From: an uncultured Dehalococcoidia bacterium
Lineage (GTDB): Bacteria; Chloroflexota; Dehalococcoidia; Lucifugimonadales; CAJWER01
Length of the DNA stretch: 64,000 nucleotides
Assembly (NCBI GenBank): GCA_958296115.1
Contig: OY282442.1
Location: forward strand, 1,807,158 to 1,871,157
Direction of reading: 5' to 3'
How positions within the stretch are numbered: position 1 is the stretch's first letter; each line of letters begins with the position of its first letter. A model generated the notes under the pieces. The model worked only from the letters and a program-made list of their open reading frames with translations, made no database searches and was not told where the DNA came from. The position numbers were made by a program, and so were the translations under genes. Positions 26,827-34,470 of the stretch are shown here, piece after piece.

Positions 26827-27576
26827 ATGAACCTGAACGGCGCGTCAGCCATCGTAACAGGCGGCAGCGGCGGACTCGGCGGGCGCATCTGCCACGCCCT
26901 CGCCGACGCCGGCGCGAACGTCGCTGTCCTCTACAACACCGGCAAGCCTAGGGCCGAGCAGGTAGCCGCCGAGCTCGAAGGCAAGGGCGTCCAGGCCCTG
27001 GCCGTCCAGTGCGACGTAACCGACAGGAACGGCGTAGAGGCCGCCGCCGCGAGCGTCCTCGACAGGTTCGGCGGGATAGACATCCTCGTCAACGACGCCG
27101 GCTACAACAAGTGGATACCCTTCCACGACCTCGACGCCATGACCTACGAGGACTGGACCAAGATCTTCGACGTGAACCTGACCGGCCCGATGCTGTGCAT
27201 CAAGGCCGTCGCCCCGGCCATGAAGAAGCGGGGCGCGGGCAGAATCGTCAACATCTCCTCCGTCGCGGGCCTGGAGCCGACCGGCTCCTCCATCCCCTAC
27301 GCCGTCGCCAAGTCCGCCCTCATACACCTCACCAAGTGCATGGCCGTCGGCCTGGCCCCAGAAATCCAGGTCAACTGCATCGCGCCTGGCTACCTGCTCG
27401 GCACCAAGATGTCCGACAACCTCGCCCCAGAATACCAGCGGAGCGCAGTCGAAAACGCCCTACTCAAACGCGCCGCCGACAAGGACGACATCGCAAAGCA
27501 GGTCGTCGCCTTCTGCGCCACCGACAGCGTAACCGGCCAGACCCTCGCCATAGACTCCGGCCGAGTCTTCCACTGA
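26827..27576 (+). CDS. Short-chain dehydrogenase/reductase (FabG-like SDR)
   Basis: 249 residues, a classical SDR. The cofactor motif is TGGSGGLGGRI near the N-terminus, then NDAG at the end of strand 4, and the catalytic Ser-Tyr-Lys set is in NISSVAGLEPTGSSIPYAVAKSALIHLTK. It interconverts an alcohol and a ketone with NAD(P)H; the substrate is unknown. GGAGG lies 8 nt before the ATG. The thioredoxin-reductase-like gene follows after 23 nt and is likely co-transcribed. Confidence 0.9.
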   Translation: MNLNGASAIVTGGSGGLGGRICHALADAGANVAVLYNTGKPRAEQVAAELEGKGVQALAVQCDVTDRNGVEAAAASVLDRFGGIDILVNDAGYNKWIPFHDLDAMTYEDWTKIFDVNLTGPMLCIKAVAPAMKKRGAGRIVNISSVAGLEPTGSSIPYAVAKSALIHLTKCMAVGLAPEIQVNCIAPGYLLGTKMSDNLAPEYQRSAVENALLKRAADKDDIAKQVVAFCATDSVTGQTLAIDSGRVFH

Positions 27577-27599
27577 CACCCACCCAAGGAGCCAATTCC

Positions 27600-28568
27600 A
27601 TGACGACCCAGCCGGAAGCTTACGACGTTGCCATCGCAGGACAGGGAGCCGCCGCATTCGCCGCCGGCATGTACGCCGCCCGATACCAGATAAAACCCAT
27701 CGTCATCGGCGAGACCTTCGGAGGCGAAACAGCAATCGGCGGCCTCATCGAGAACTACCCCGGCTACCCGGAGATAGACGGCTTCGACCTCATGATGAAG
27801 TTCCGCGAACCCCTAGACACCTACGGAGTCCCCGTCGTGGACGACAAGGTAACCTCCATATCCAAGCATGGCGACTGCTTCGAGATAGACACCGAGGGCG
27901 GGCAGAAATGCCTCGCAACCTCCATCATCCTCGCGGTCGGCAGGGAGCGCCGGACGCTGAACCTCGAGCGCGAGGAGGAATGGATCGGCCGCGGAGTGTC
28001 CTACTGCTCGGTATGCGACGCGCCGTTGCACCGCGGCAATACTGTTGCGGTAGTCGGCGGCGGCGACTCGGCGGTGAAGGGCGCGACTCTGCTCAGCAAG
28101 TACGCCGAAAAGGTGTATATCATCTATCGCAGGGAGGCGTTCACCAGGCCGGAGCCGGTCAACCTGCGGCGGCTCGAAGAGGCAAGCAACGTCGAAGCCA
28201 TCTTCAACGCCAACGTGATAGCCCTCGAGGGCGGCGACGGACTGGAAGGCATCGCGCTGGACCGCGAACACAACGGCGCAAGCGAGCTAGACGTTCACGG
28301 CATCTTCATCGAGATAGGCGCGGACCCCAGGGTCGACCTCGCCAGGCAGCTGGGCGTGAACCTCAACGACATAGACGAAATAATCGTGGACAAGATGGGC
28401 CGCACCAACGTGGAGGGCGTCATGGCCGCCGGCGACGTCACCGACGCATCCGGCGACCTCAAGCAGACCATCACCGCCGCAGCCCAAGGCGCCCTCGCAG
28501 CCACGGCCGCCTACGAATGGGCCAGCGCCCACCCCAACGCCTGCAGGTGGCACGCAGCCGTAGCCTGA
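27600..28568 (+). CDS. Thioredoxin reductase-like FAD/NAD(P)-dependent disulfide oxidoreductase
   Basis: 322 residues. FAD-binding segment near the N-terminus (YDVAIAGQGAAAFAAGMYAAR), redox-active CxxC in GVSYCSVCDAPLHRG, NAD(P)-binding AVVGGGDSAVKGATLLSK, and the C-terminal FAD motif GVMAAGDVTDASGDLKQTITAAAQGALAA. It transfers electrons from NAD(P)H to thioredoxin or a related dithiol protein. The usual GxGxAG is GQGAAA here. AAGGAG precedes the ATG. No thioredoxin gene is adjacent. It could supply electrons to the peroxiredoxin encoded at 40271, which is inference. Confidence 0.87.
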   Translation: MTTQPEAYDVAIAGQGAAAFAAGMYAARYQIKPIVIGETFGGETAIGGLIENYPGYPEIDGFDLMMKFREPLDTYGVPVVDDKVTSISKHGDCFEIDTEGGQKCLATSIILAVGRERRTLNLEREEEWIGRGVSYCSVCDAPLHRGNTVAVVGGGDSAVKGATLLSKYAEKVYIIYRREAFTRPEPVNLRRLEEASNVEAIFNANVIALEGGDGLEGIALDREHNGASELDVHGIFIEIGADPRVDLARQLGVNLNDIDEIIVDKMGRTNVEGVMAAGDVTDASGDLKQTITAAAQGALAATAAYEWASAHPNACRWHAAVA

Positions 28569-28657
28569 CCGCGCCGGGTTGCCCGCGAACACCCCACGCT
28601 ATCCACGGCAGGGGCCGAACCCCAAAAGCTCGCGCCCCTGCCGAATTCGTCGCCTGC

Positions 28658-29191
28658 TTAGGAGGGGACCTTCGTCTCGACCTGGATGCCGAGAGTGTCG
28701 ATGCCCCGCCGGACCTGTCCCAGCACGGTCGACAGGCGCTCCTCCAGCTCGAACAGCGTCTCTCTCGCGTACTGGTTCGCGCCTTCGAGGCGGGTGTTCG
28801 AGAGCTCCTCGGCGTCCTCGACTATCTTGTAGGCGCGGCGCTGGGCGTCCTGCGTGATCTCCTGCGCCTTCTGGAGGGCGTCCTGGTGGACCTTGTCCGC
28901 CTTCAACTCCGACTGGCGCTTTATCTCCGTGTCATCCAGCCGCGCCGTCTGCTCCTGCCTCGCCCCTTCCTTGATGCGCCTCGCCTCCAGGTGCGCCTGG
29001 TTGACCATGGACTCCTTCTGACGGAGAATCTCCCTCGCCTCCTGGATGTCCGCGGGGATCGAAGAACGCAGCGCGTCCGACAGCGCCGCAAGCTGGTCCA
29101 TGTCCACCATCACCTTGTTGCGCAGCCCCGGCACCTTGGTGGACGTGCGTGTGAGCGAATCCATCTCCTGTATGACCTGAACGATATCGAT
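28658..29191 (-). CDS. DivIVA-like coiled-coil protein, apparently with a non-canonical ATC start
   Basis: 177 residues if read from ATC at 29191 (minus strand). The first ATG (29164) gives 168. A strong Shine-Dalgarno (AAGGAGG, 29205-29199) lies exactly 7 nt before that ATC but 34 nt before the ATG. Chloroflexota relatives typically begin Met-Asp-(Ile/Val), which the sequence IDIVQVIQEMDSL would match if ATC were the start. Either a rare start codon or a single base error is possible. The body is a long charged coiled coil (EAREILRQKESMVNQAHLEARRIKEGARQEQ) without a membrane segment, resembling DivIVA-type division/envelope scaffolds. It lies 24 nt downstream of coaD and is likely in the rsmD-coaD operon. 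Confidence 0.7.
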   Translation of the reverse strand: MDIVQVIQEMDSLTRTSTKVPGLRNKVMVDMDQLAALSDALRSSIPADIQEAREILRQKESMVNQAHLEARRIKEGARQEQTARLDDTEIKRQSELKADKVHQDALQKAQEITQDAQRRAYKIVEDAEELSNTRLEGANQYARETLFELEERLSTVLGQVRRGIDTLGIQVETKVPS

Positions 29192-29215
29192 GGCTCAACC
29201 TCCTTCGGCTCCGCG

Positions 29216-29704
29216 CTATGACGCCGAGCTGTACTTAGCTTGCATCTCGGCGGCGACGTGCTCCGGCACCAAGCCGCGCACGTCCCCACCGAGCTTTGCT
29301 ACCTCTTTGATTCGGGTCGAATAGATGAACTGGTGATGAAGGGCGCTCATCAGGCACACCACGTCCACGCCGGGGTCCAGCGTCCGCCACATCAACGCCA
29401 TCTCGAACTCGGTCTCGAAGTCGAGACCCGCCCGCAGCCCGCGCACGATGAACCGGGCGCCCACGCAGCGGGCGAGGTCAGGAGCCACCAGCCCCGAGAA
29501 AGCGACCACCTCAACGTTCCCCAGGTCACGCACCGACTCCTCGAACAGGGCGACCCGCTCCCCTGTCGAAAAGAGCATCCGCTTCGGAGGACTCTCGTAC
29601 ACCGCTATCACCAGCTGGTCGAAGACCTTCGAGGCCCGCGTCACCACGTCGATATGCCCGTTATGCACCGGGTCGAAGCTGCCGGGATACACGGCCCTGC
29701 TCAT
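29216..29704 (-). CDS. coaD: Phosphopantetheine adenylyltransferase
   Basis: 162 residues, the normal CoaD size. The nucleotidyltransferase motif GSFDPVHNGH is at the N-terminus, with the substrate motif FSGLVAPDLARC and the C-terminal IYSTRIKEVAKLGGDV matching the ISSTxIRE signature. It makes dephospho-CoA from phosphopantetheine and ATP. Its ATG overlaps the rsmD stop (ATGA at 29701-29704), the usual rsmD-coaD pairing. Confidence 0.96.
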   Translation of the reverse strand: MSRAVYPGSFDPVHNGHIDVVTRASKVFDQLVIAVYESPPKRMLFSTGERVALFEESVRDLGNVEVVAFSGLVAPDLARCVGARFIVRGLRAGLDFETEFEMALMWRTLDPGVDVVCLMSALHHQFIYSTRIKEVAKLGGDVRGLVPEHVAAEMQAKYSSAS

Positions 29705-30261
29705 CTCATATCCTCCAGAACGTACACCGAAACCGATGTGTCGCCGTATCGGCGGCTCCTGGCCCTCGCCAGCCTCCCGTATCTTTCGGCAAGCCCCCGC
29801 CTCGACGGATGCTCCGCCACGACTACCGCGTCTTCCTTCAACAAGCCCCTCTCGTCCAACATTGTCATGATCCTGTCCCAGGGGTCGGCGTCATACGGCG
29901 GGTCTATCAGCGCCAACCCATAGGCGCCATCCAGCCTCGCCAACCCGCGCTCGACCCGCTCCGCGTGTACCTTGCCGCGCCCGTCCAGTCCCAGGGCCTT
30001 CAGGTTCGCCCTGATCTCCCGGCAGCGTCCCGCGTCCCTCTCGAAGAAGTCCACGCGCTCGGCCCCCCGGCTCAGCGCCTCGATTCCCATGGCCCCAGTT
30101 CCCGCGTATAGGTCCAGAACGTCCGCCGATTCCACCGCGCCGAGTCCGATCATGGAGAAGACCGCCGCCCGCACTCGCTCTGTCGTCGGTCTCAGCCCGC
30201 CAGACCGCGACGCCTTGATCAGGCGCCCCCTCTCGCTGCCTCCCGTGAGTCGAGTCGTCAT
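29701..30261 (-). CDS. rsmD: 16S rRNA (guanine(966)-N(2))-methyltransferase
   Basis: 186 residues with the RsmD signatures GLRPTTERVRAAVFSMIG, the SAM-binding DLYAGTGAMGIEALSRGAERVDFFE, and the catalytic ALIDPPYD. It methylates G966 of 16S rRNA. First gene of the rsmD-coaD-DivIVA-like operon; a good promoter lies at 30320-30348, back-to-back with that of greA. Confidence 0.95.
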   Translation of the reverse strand: MTTRLTGGSERGRLIKASRSGGLRPTTERVRAAVFSMIGLGAVESADVLDLYAGTGAMGIEALSRGAERVDFFERDAGRCREIRANLKALGLDGRGKVHAERVERGLARLDGAYGLALIDPPYDADPWDRIMTMLDERGLLKEDAVVVAEHPSRRGLAERYGRLARARSRRYGDTSVSVYVLEDMR

Positions 30262-30319
30262 CGAGCCACCCCGCCGAATCGACCTCCCAATTCGCTAATG
30301 GCGTTCGACTGACGGCGGA

Positions 30320-30348
30320 ATCCTAGCATTGGCCCAGACAAGGGTAAA
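30320..30348 (-). promoter_or_regulatory. sigma70-type promoter for rsmD-coaD
   Basis: Minus-strand TTTACC (30348-30343) and TAGGAT (30325-30320) are separated by 17 nt, about 58 nt upstream of the rsmD start. Confidence 0.6.
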
Positions 30349-30409
30349 GCGGAAAACCGATCTTTTTTCGGGAAATGTCCCATATTATGGATAGGCGCGT
30401 CAGCGCCGA

Positions 30410-30438
30410 TTTACATTCTGGGGAGTGGACGCTAGAAT
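30410..30438 (+). promoter_or_regulatory. sigma70-type promoter for greA
   Basis: TTTACA (30410-30415) and TAGAAT (30433-30438) are separated by 17 nt. The leader to ATG 30517 is about 70 nt. Together with the rsmD promoter this is a divergent promoter pair. Confidence 0.65.
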
Positions 30439-30516
30439 AGGACATGACCCATGAAGTCAGCCGCCAAGCCACTGGTGGCTATTCTTCGTTCAAGTGGGGG
30501 CAGCGGGGTTGGAGCA

Positions 30517-30999
30517 ATGGCGCGTACCAGAGATACACACCTGACACCAGAAGGGCGGGAAGCCCTGGCAAATGAGCTGGAGCGCCTGACCGGCGCGCGC
30601 CGCCGAGAGGTTGCCGAGCGCATCAGCAGGGCCCACGAGACCGGCGGCAACGTCGACAACGCCGAGTACGAAGAGGCCAAGAACGAGCAGGCTTTCGTCG
30701 AAGGACGCATCGTCGACATCGAGAACATCTTGTCCAGGGCTGTCGTCACCAAGAGCGCCGCTGGGCGCCGCAAGAAGGGCGCCAAGGTCCAGTTCGGCTC
30801 GTTCGTAACCGTAGCCAGCGGCAGGGGCTCCAGCGTGCTCTACCAGGTCGTCGGCAGCGCCGAAGCCAACCCGTCCGAAGGGAAGATCTCCGAGTCCTCC
30901 CCCGTCGGACAGGCCCTCATGGGCCGAAAGGTCGGCGACGAGGTAGAAGTCCAGACCCCCTCGGGCGTGAGCAAGCTCAGGATCAAGAAGATAGGCTAG
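30517..30999 (+). CDS. greA: Transcription elongation factor GreA
   Basis: 160 residues from ATG 30517, the usual GreA length; the in-frame ATG at 30451 would add 22 atypical residues. The N-terminal coiled coil is seen in LTPEGREALANELERLTGARRREVAERISRAHETGGNVDNAEYEEAKNEQAFVEGRI, including the acidic tip (DNAEYEEAK). The C-terminal FKBP-like domain has SPVGQALMGRKVGDEVEVQTP. It rescues backtracked RNA polymerase by stimulating transcript cleavage. lysS follows after a repeat element. Confidence 0.95.
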   Translation: MARTRDTHLTPEGREALANELERLTGARRREVAERISRAHETGGNVDNAEYEEAKNEQAFVEGRIVDIENILSRAVVTKSAAGRRKKGAKVQFGSFVTVASGRGSSVLYQVVGSAEANPSEGKISESSPVGQALMGRKVGDEVEVQTPSGVSKLRIKKIG

Positions 31000-31016
31000 T
31001 CCTCCGTCCATTGAAT

Positions 31017-31082
31017 ATGACGGGTAGGCAGTTCCGGCCTTATTCCGCTCCCTTGACGGGAGAGGGTCATGCAGGACGCCAA
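31017..31082 (+). repeat. Dispersed palindromic repeat R1 (greA-lysS spacer)
   Basis: A long-form copy: ATGACGGGTAGGCAG, a CCTTATTCC middle, the hairpin CTCCCTTGACGGGAGAG, and the GCAGGACGCC end. The GGTTAGGGTGAGGGTGA arm is shortened. Confidence 0.75.
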
Positions 31083-31154
31083 ACTACATTGAAGCGGCGC
31101 TAGGCCCCCTCTCAGCATTCACCAGCCCAGAGACCACGCCGGGAGAAGCCCCAC

Positions 31155-32735
31155 ATGCCAGGACCCCATACGGACGACTCCCGCGCGGGCGGCTCGCCGA
31201 GCCGCCCATCCTCGGAAACCAATCTCCTCCGCGTCAGGCGCAACAAGCTCCAGAACCTCCGAGACAGGGGCATAGACCCCTACCCGCACGCCTGCGACAG
31301 GACCCATACCTCCGCCGAGGCCGTCTCATTGTTCGAGTCCGAGGAGGCCGCGCATGGCGAAGGGCGCCGGACCGCGCCCGTCTCAGTGGCCGGCCGACTC
31401 GTGCGGCGCAGCGGCATGGGCAAGGCCACCTTCCTAGACCTGCAGGACGGCCACGGCAAGATACAGGCGCTGCTACGCAAGAACAACCTCCCCGACTCCT
31501 ACGACGCCCTATCGGACGTGGACCTCGGCGACTGGCTCGGCGCGTCCGGCCCCCTCTTCCGCACACGCGCCGGCGAGGTTACCGTCGAGGCCAGCGAGTG
31601 GACCGTGCTCGCCAAGTCCTTGCGCTCCCTGCCAGAGAAGTGGCACGGGCTGACCGACGTCGAGGCGCGCTACCGCCAGCGATACCTAGACCTGATAGCC
31701 AACGACGATGCCCGCCGCGTCGCCGTCATGCGCAGCCGCTTGGTGAGCGCCTTGCGCCGATTCATGGACGCGCGCGGCTTCATGGAGGTCGAGACCCCCG
31801 TCCTGGTGCCCGTAGCCGCCGGCGGCACGGCGCGACCCTTCGAGACCCATCACAACGCCCTCAACCGCGGCCTGTACCTGCGCATCGCAACCGAGCTATA
31901 CCTCAAGCGCCTCATAGTCGGCGGCATGGAGAAGGTCTATGAGATAGGCCGCATCTTCCGCAACGAGGGCGTGGACATCACTCACAACCCAGAGTTCACC
32001 ATGATGGAGAGTTACGAGGCCTTCGCCGACTACAACGACGTCATGCGCATGGTCGAGGAGATGGTATCCACCCTGGCCTCGCAGATACTCGGCTCCCAGT
32101 CCGTCCAGTTCGAGGACAGCGCCATAGACTTCACCCCGCCCTGGCCCAGGATCGAGCTGCGCGACGCCATCCTCCAGCGGTCCGGCATAGACTTCCTCGA
32201 ATGCCCAGACGTCGAATCCCTGAAGGCCGCCATGCAAGCCGCGGGCTTTCTGGTCGGACGCCAGATGAGCTGGGGCGGCCTGCTCGACAAGCTCGTGTCC
32301 GACGTCGTGGAGCCGGACCTGGTCCAGCCAACATTCCTGATAGATTACCCGGTCGAGATGTCCCCCCTCGCCAAGAAGAAGCGCGCTCCGCGCTCAGAAG
32401 CGCACGCCATTCCCGCTTTCGCGGGAACCCAGCCCCCGCCGGCCCTCGTAGAGCGGTTCGAGGGATTCATAGCCGGCATGGAGATATGCAACTCCTTCAC
32501 CGAGCTGAACGACCCCATAGACCAGCGCGCCCGCCTCGAACGGCAGGAGGCCCTACACGCCCAGTTCCAGGACGAATACATGGACCGCCTCGACGAGGAC
32601 TTCATCCGCGCCATCGAGTACGGAATGCCCCCCACGGGTGGACTCGGCATAGGCATAGACCGCCTGATGATGCTCTTCTCAGGCCACCGCTCCATCCGCG
32701 AGGTAGTCCTCTTCCCCCACATGCGCTCCCGCTAG
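31155..32735 (+). CDS. lysS: Lysyl-tRNA synthetase (class II), with in-frame repeat insertion
   Basis: 526 residues. The N-terminal OB-fold anticodon-binding domain (SVAGRLVRRSGMGKATFLDLQDGHGKIQ) precedes the class II catalytic core with motif 2 (YEIGRIFRNEGVDITHNPEFTMMESY) and motif 3 (GGLGIGIDRLMMLFSG). It charges tRNA-Lys. Between PLAKKK and ALVERFEGFIAGMEICNSFTELNDP there is an extra segment (about residues 411-427, including HAIPAFAGTQ) encoded by the palindrome at 32410-32427. Relatives normally have a short link such as a few residues there. The insertion keeps the frame, and the gene looks functional. Confidence 0.95.
   Translation: MPGPHTDDSRAGGSPSRPSSETNLLRVRRNKLQNLRDRGIDPYPHACDRTHTSAEAVSLFESEEAAHGEGRRTAPVSVAGRLVRRSGMGKATFLDLQDGHGKIQALLRKNNLPDSYDALSDVDLGDWLGASGPLFRTRAGEVTVEASEWTVLAKSLRSLPEKWHGLTDVEARYRQRYLDLIANDDARRVAVMRSRLVSALRRFMDARGFMEVETPVLVPVAAGGTARPFETHHNALNRGLYLRIATELYLKRLIVGGMEKVYEIGRIFRNEGVDITHNPEFTMMESYEAFADYNDVMRMVEEMVSTLASQILGSQSVQFEDSAIDFTPPWPRIELRDAILQRSGIDFLECPDVESLKAAMQAAGFLVGRQMSWGGLLDKLVSDVVEPDLVQPTFLIDYPVEMSPLAKKKRAPRSEAHAIPAFAGTQPPPALVERFEGFIAGMEICNSFTELNDPIDQRARLERQEALHAQFQDEYMDRLDEDFIRAIEYGMPPTGGLGIGIDRLMMLFSGHRSIREVVLFPHMRSR
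32376..32438. repeat. Palindromic repeat (family R2) inserted in frame in lysS
   Basis: TTCCCGC TTTC GCGGGAA (32410-32427) is a 7-bp stem with a 4-nt loop. The same core occurs at 45174-45201 and 57899-57926 in non-coding DNA. Here it is translated as part of LysS (IPAFAGT). Confidence 0.7.
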
Positions 32736-32744
32736 AGCTCCGTC

Positions 32745-32811
32745 CATGACGGGCAGGCAGCTCCGCCTTGTCCCCTCTCCCTTTGACGGGAGAGGGTTAG
32801 GGTAAGGGTGG
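32745..32811 (+). repeat. Dispersed palindromic repeat R1 (lysS-permease spacer)
   Basis: Long-form copy with ATGACGGGCAGGCAGCTCC, the CTCTCCCTTTGACGGGAGAG hairpin and GGTTAGGGTAAGGGTG. Confidence 0.85.
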
Positions 32812-32876
32812 ACGATGTTGACGAGCGGGCTGGCGGTGTGCTGGAATGGTGGCGCAAGCTCATTCTAGGAGGACGG

Positions 32877-33890
32877 ATGATGACCGGATACATCGCCAAG
32901 CGGCTGATACTGGCCTTCGCGACCATCTGGGCCATCAGCGTCCTGTCGTTCGTCATCATCGAGCTGCCCGAAGGGGACGCGGTGGACAAGTGGATGGACT
33001 GGGCTATGCAGCAGGGCGAGACGTCTCACAACCCTGAGCTGGCGAAGTACTACCGCGAGTACCTGGGCCTCGACCAGCCGCAATACGTCCGATACGCGAA
33101 GTGGGTCTGGAACCTCATGCGGGGCGACCTGGGCTATACGTTCGGGGACGGCTACTACGCCTCCGGCGAAAAGCCGATCAAGTCGATAATCGGCGACCGC
33201 ATATGGATCACCATCGTACTCACCAGCTTCACCATCATCGTTACGTGGACGTTCGCCATACCAGTTGGGATCTACTCGGCCATAAGGCAGCACAGCGTGG
33301 GGGACTACACGTTCACCCTGCTGGGCTTCACCGGGTTGGCCGTGCCTGATTTCCTGCTGGGGCTGGTGCTGATGTACATCGGGTTCGCGTACTTCAACCA
33401 GAACGTGGGCGGCCTCTTCTCGGCGGACTACGTCGACGCGCCATGGAGCTTCGACAAGGCATACGACCTGCTCAAGCATCTCTGGATACCGGCCTTGGTG
33501 CTCGGCACGTCGGGCACAGCCGGGCTTATCAGGGTCATGAGGAACAACCTGCTGGACGAGCTCGGCAAACCCTACGTCGTAACCGCAAGGGCGAAGGGGG
33601 CTAGGGCCTGGCGGCTCATACTCAAGTACCCGGTCAGAGTCGCCATCAACCCGCTGGTGAGCACGATAGGTTACCTGCTGCCCGCGTTGGTCGGCGGGAG
33701 CGTCATAGTATCGGTGGTGCTGAGCCTGCCCACGGTGGGGCCGATACTGCTGCGGGCCATACTGCAACAGGACTCCTACCTGGCGGGGTTCCTCGTGCTG
33801 CTGCTGGGCGTGCTGACGGTCATAGGCACACTCATCTCGGACATACTGCTGGCAGTCGTGGACCCGCGGATCAAGTTCTCCGGGCTATAG
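32877..33890 (+). CDS. Orphan peptide/nickel-type ABC permease (DppB/OppB-like)
   Basis: 337 residues from ATG 32877 (a second ATG is at 32880), with AGGAGG at 32867-32872. DppB N-terminus MMTGYIAKRLILAFATIWAISVLSFVIIELPEGDAV. The EAA loop is NNLLDELGKPYVVTARAKGARAWRLILKYPVRVAINPL, followed by GGSVIVSVVLSLPTVGPILL. Six membrane helices are apparent. It is bounded by two R1 repeats. No DppC, ATPase or binding protein is encoded beside it, which is unusual because these permeases act as heterodimers. Its closest relative in the window is the 57967-58953 orphan. Confidence 0.9.
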   Translation: MMTGYIAKRLILAFATIWAISVLSFVIIELPEGDAVDKWMDWAMQQGETSHNPELAKYYREYLGLDQPQYVRYAKWVWNLMRGDLGYTFGDGYYASGEKPIKSIIGDRIWITIVLTSFTIIVTWTFAIPVGIYSAIRQHSVGDYTFTLLGFTGLAVPDFLLGLVLMYIGFAYFNQNVGGLFSADYVDAPWSFDKAYDLLKHLWIPALVLGTSGTAGLIRVMRNNLLDELGKPYVVTARAKGARAWRLILKYPVRVAINPLVSTIGYLLPALVGGSVIVSVVLSLPTVGPILLRAILQQDSYLAGFLVLLLGVLTVIGTLISDILLAVVDPRIKFSGL

Positions 33891-33891
33891 T

Positions 33892-33970
33892 ATGACGGGT
33901 GGGCAGCCCCGCCTTATCCCCTCTCCCTTGACGGGAGAGGGTTAGGGTGAGGGTGATCCAGGACGCCAAA
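33892..33970 (+). repeat. Dispersed palindromic repeat R1, full-length reference copy
   Basis: Most complete copy: ATGACGGGTGGGCAGCCCC, GCCTTATCCC, the hairpin CTCTCCCTTGACGGGAGAG, GGTTAGGGTGAGGGTGATCC and the AGGACGCCAAA end. About 79 bp in total. It lies just after the permease stop. Confidence 0.9.
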
Positions 33971-33991
33971 GCTACCTGGAACAGCATTGGG

Positions 33992-34402
33992 TTACTTCAC
34001 CTCCAGCGGCTGCTCGACTATCTCGCCGGACTCGCGTATCAGGTACGCCTTGATGGCGGGGTTCTCGCTGTCTTCCAGGGAGACCAGGATGTAGTAGACG
34101 TCGTGGTAGCCGCTCTGCTGGGCCATCCGCACGTCGGTGGGCGAGGGGTAGGCTGGCGAGTGCGTGTGGGAGTGGTAGAAGGCGAGGAACTCCATGCCGC
34201 TCCGCTCGGAATCGAGGTCCGCGTTCAGGAACTCCTGCGGGTCCATCAGGTAGCGGTAGGGGCTCTTCGCGCTGTTGGCGATGCGGTACAGCTTCCGGCC
34301 GGTCCCGTCCGCGCCCGCGAGTATCCCGCAGCACTCGTTCGGGTCCTCTTCGAGGGCGTGGGCGACCATCTCGTTGGCGTGACTCTCGGTTATCGTTATC
34401 AA
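33992..34402 (-). CDS. JAMM/MPN+ metalloprotease (Mov34/PAD-1-like, M67 family)
   Basis: 136 residues from a TTG at 34402 (minus strand). CTGGAG lies 6 nt upstream, and the resulting N-terminus MITITESHANEMVAHALEEDPNECCG is typical of bacterial JAMM proteins; an ATG at 34462 would add 20 unusual residues. The zinc-site motif is complete: Glu in NECCGIL, then HSHTHSPAYPSPTD (HxH and the distal Asp). Bacterial members often remove C-terminal extensions from ubiquitin-like sulphur carriers. No sulphur-carrier gene is adjacent. Confidence 0.85.
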   Translation of the reverse strand: MITITESHANEMVAHALEEDPNECCGILAGADGTGRKLYRIANSAKSPYRYLMDPQEFLNADLDSERSGMEFLAFYHSHTHSPAYPSPTDVRMAQQSGYHDVYYILVSLEDSENPAIKAYLIRESGEIVEQPLEVK

Positions 34403-34470
34403 CGGAATCTCCAGGTATATTGACGCGGCGCGGAATCGCCATGGCCTTGTGAAGGCCCGCATACGGGACG

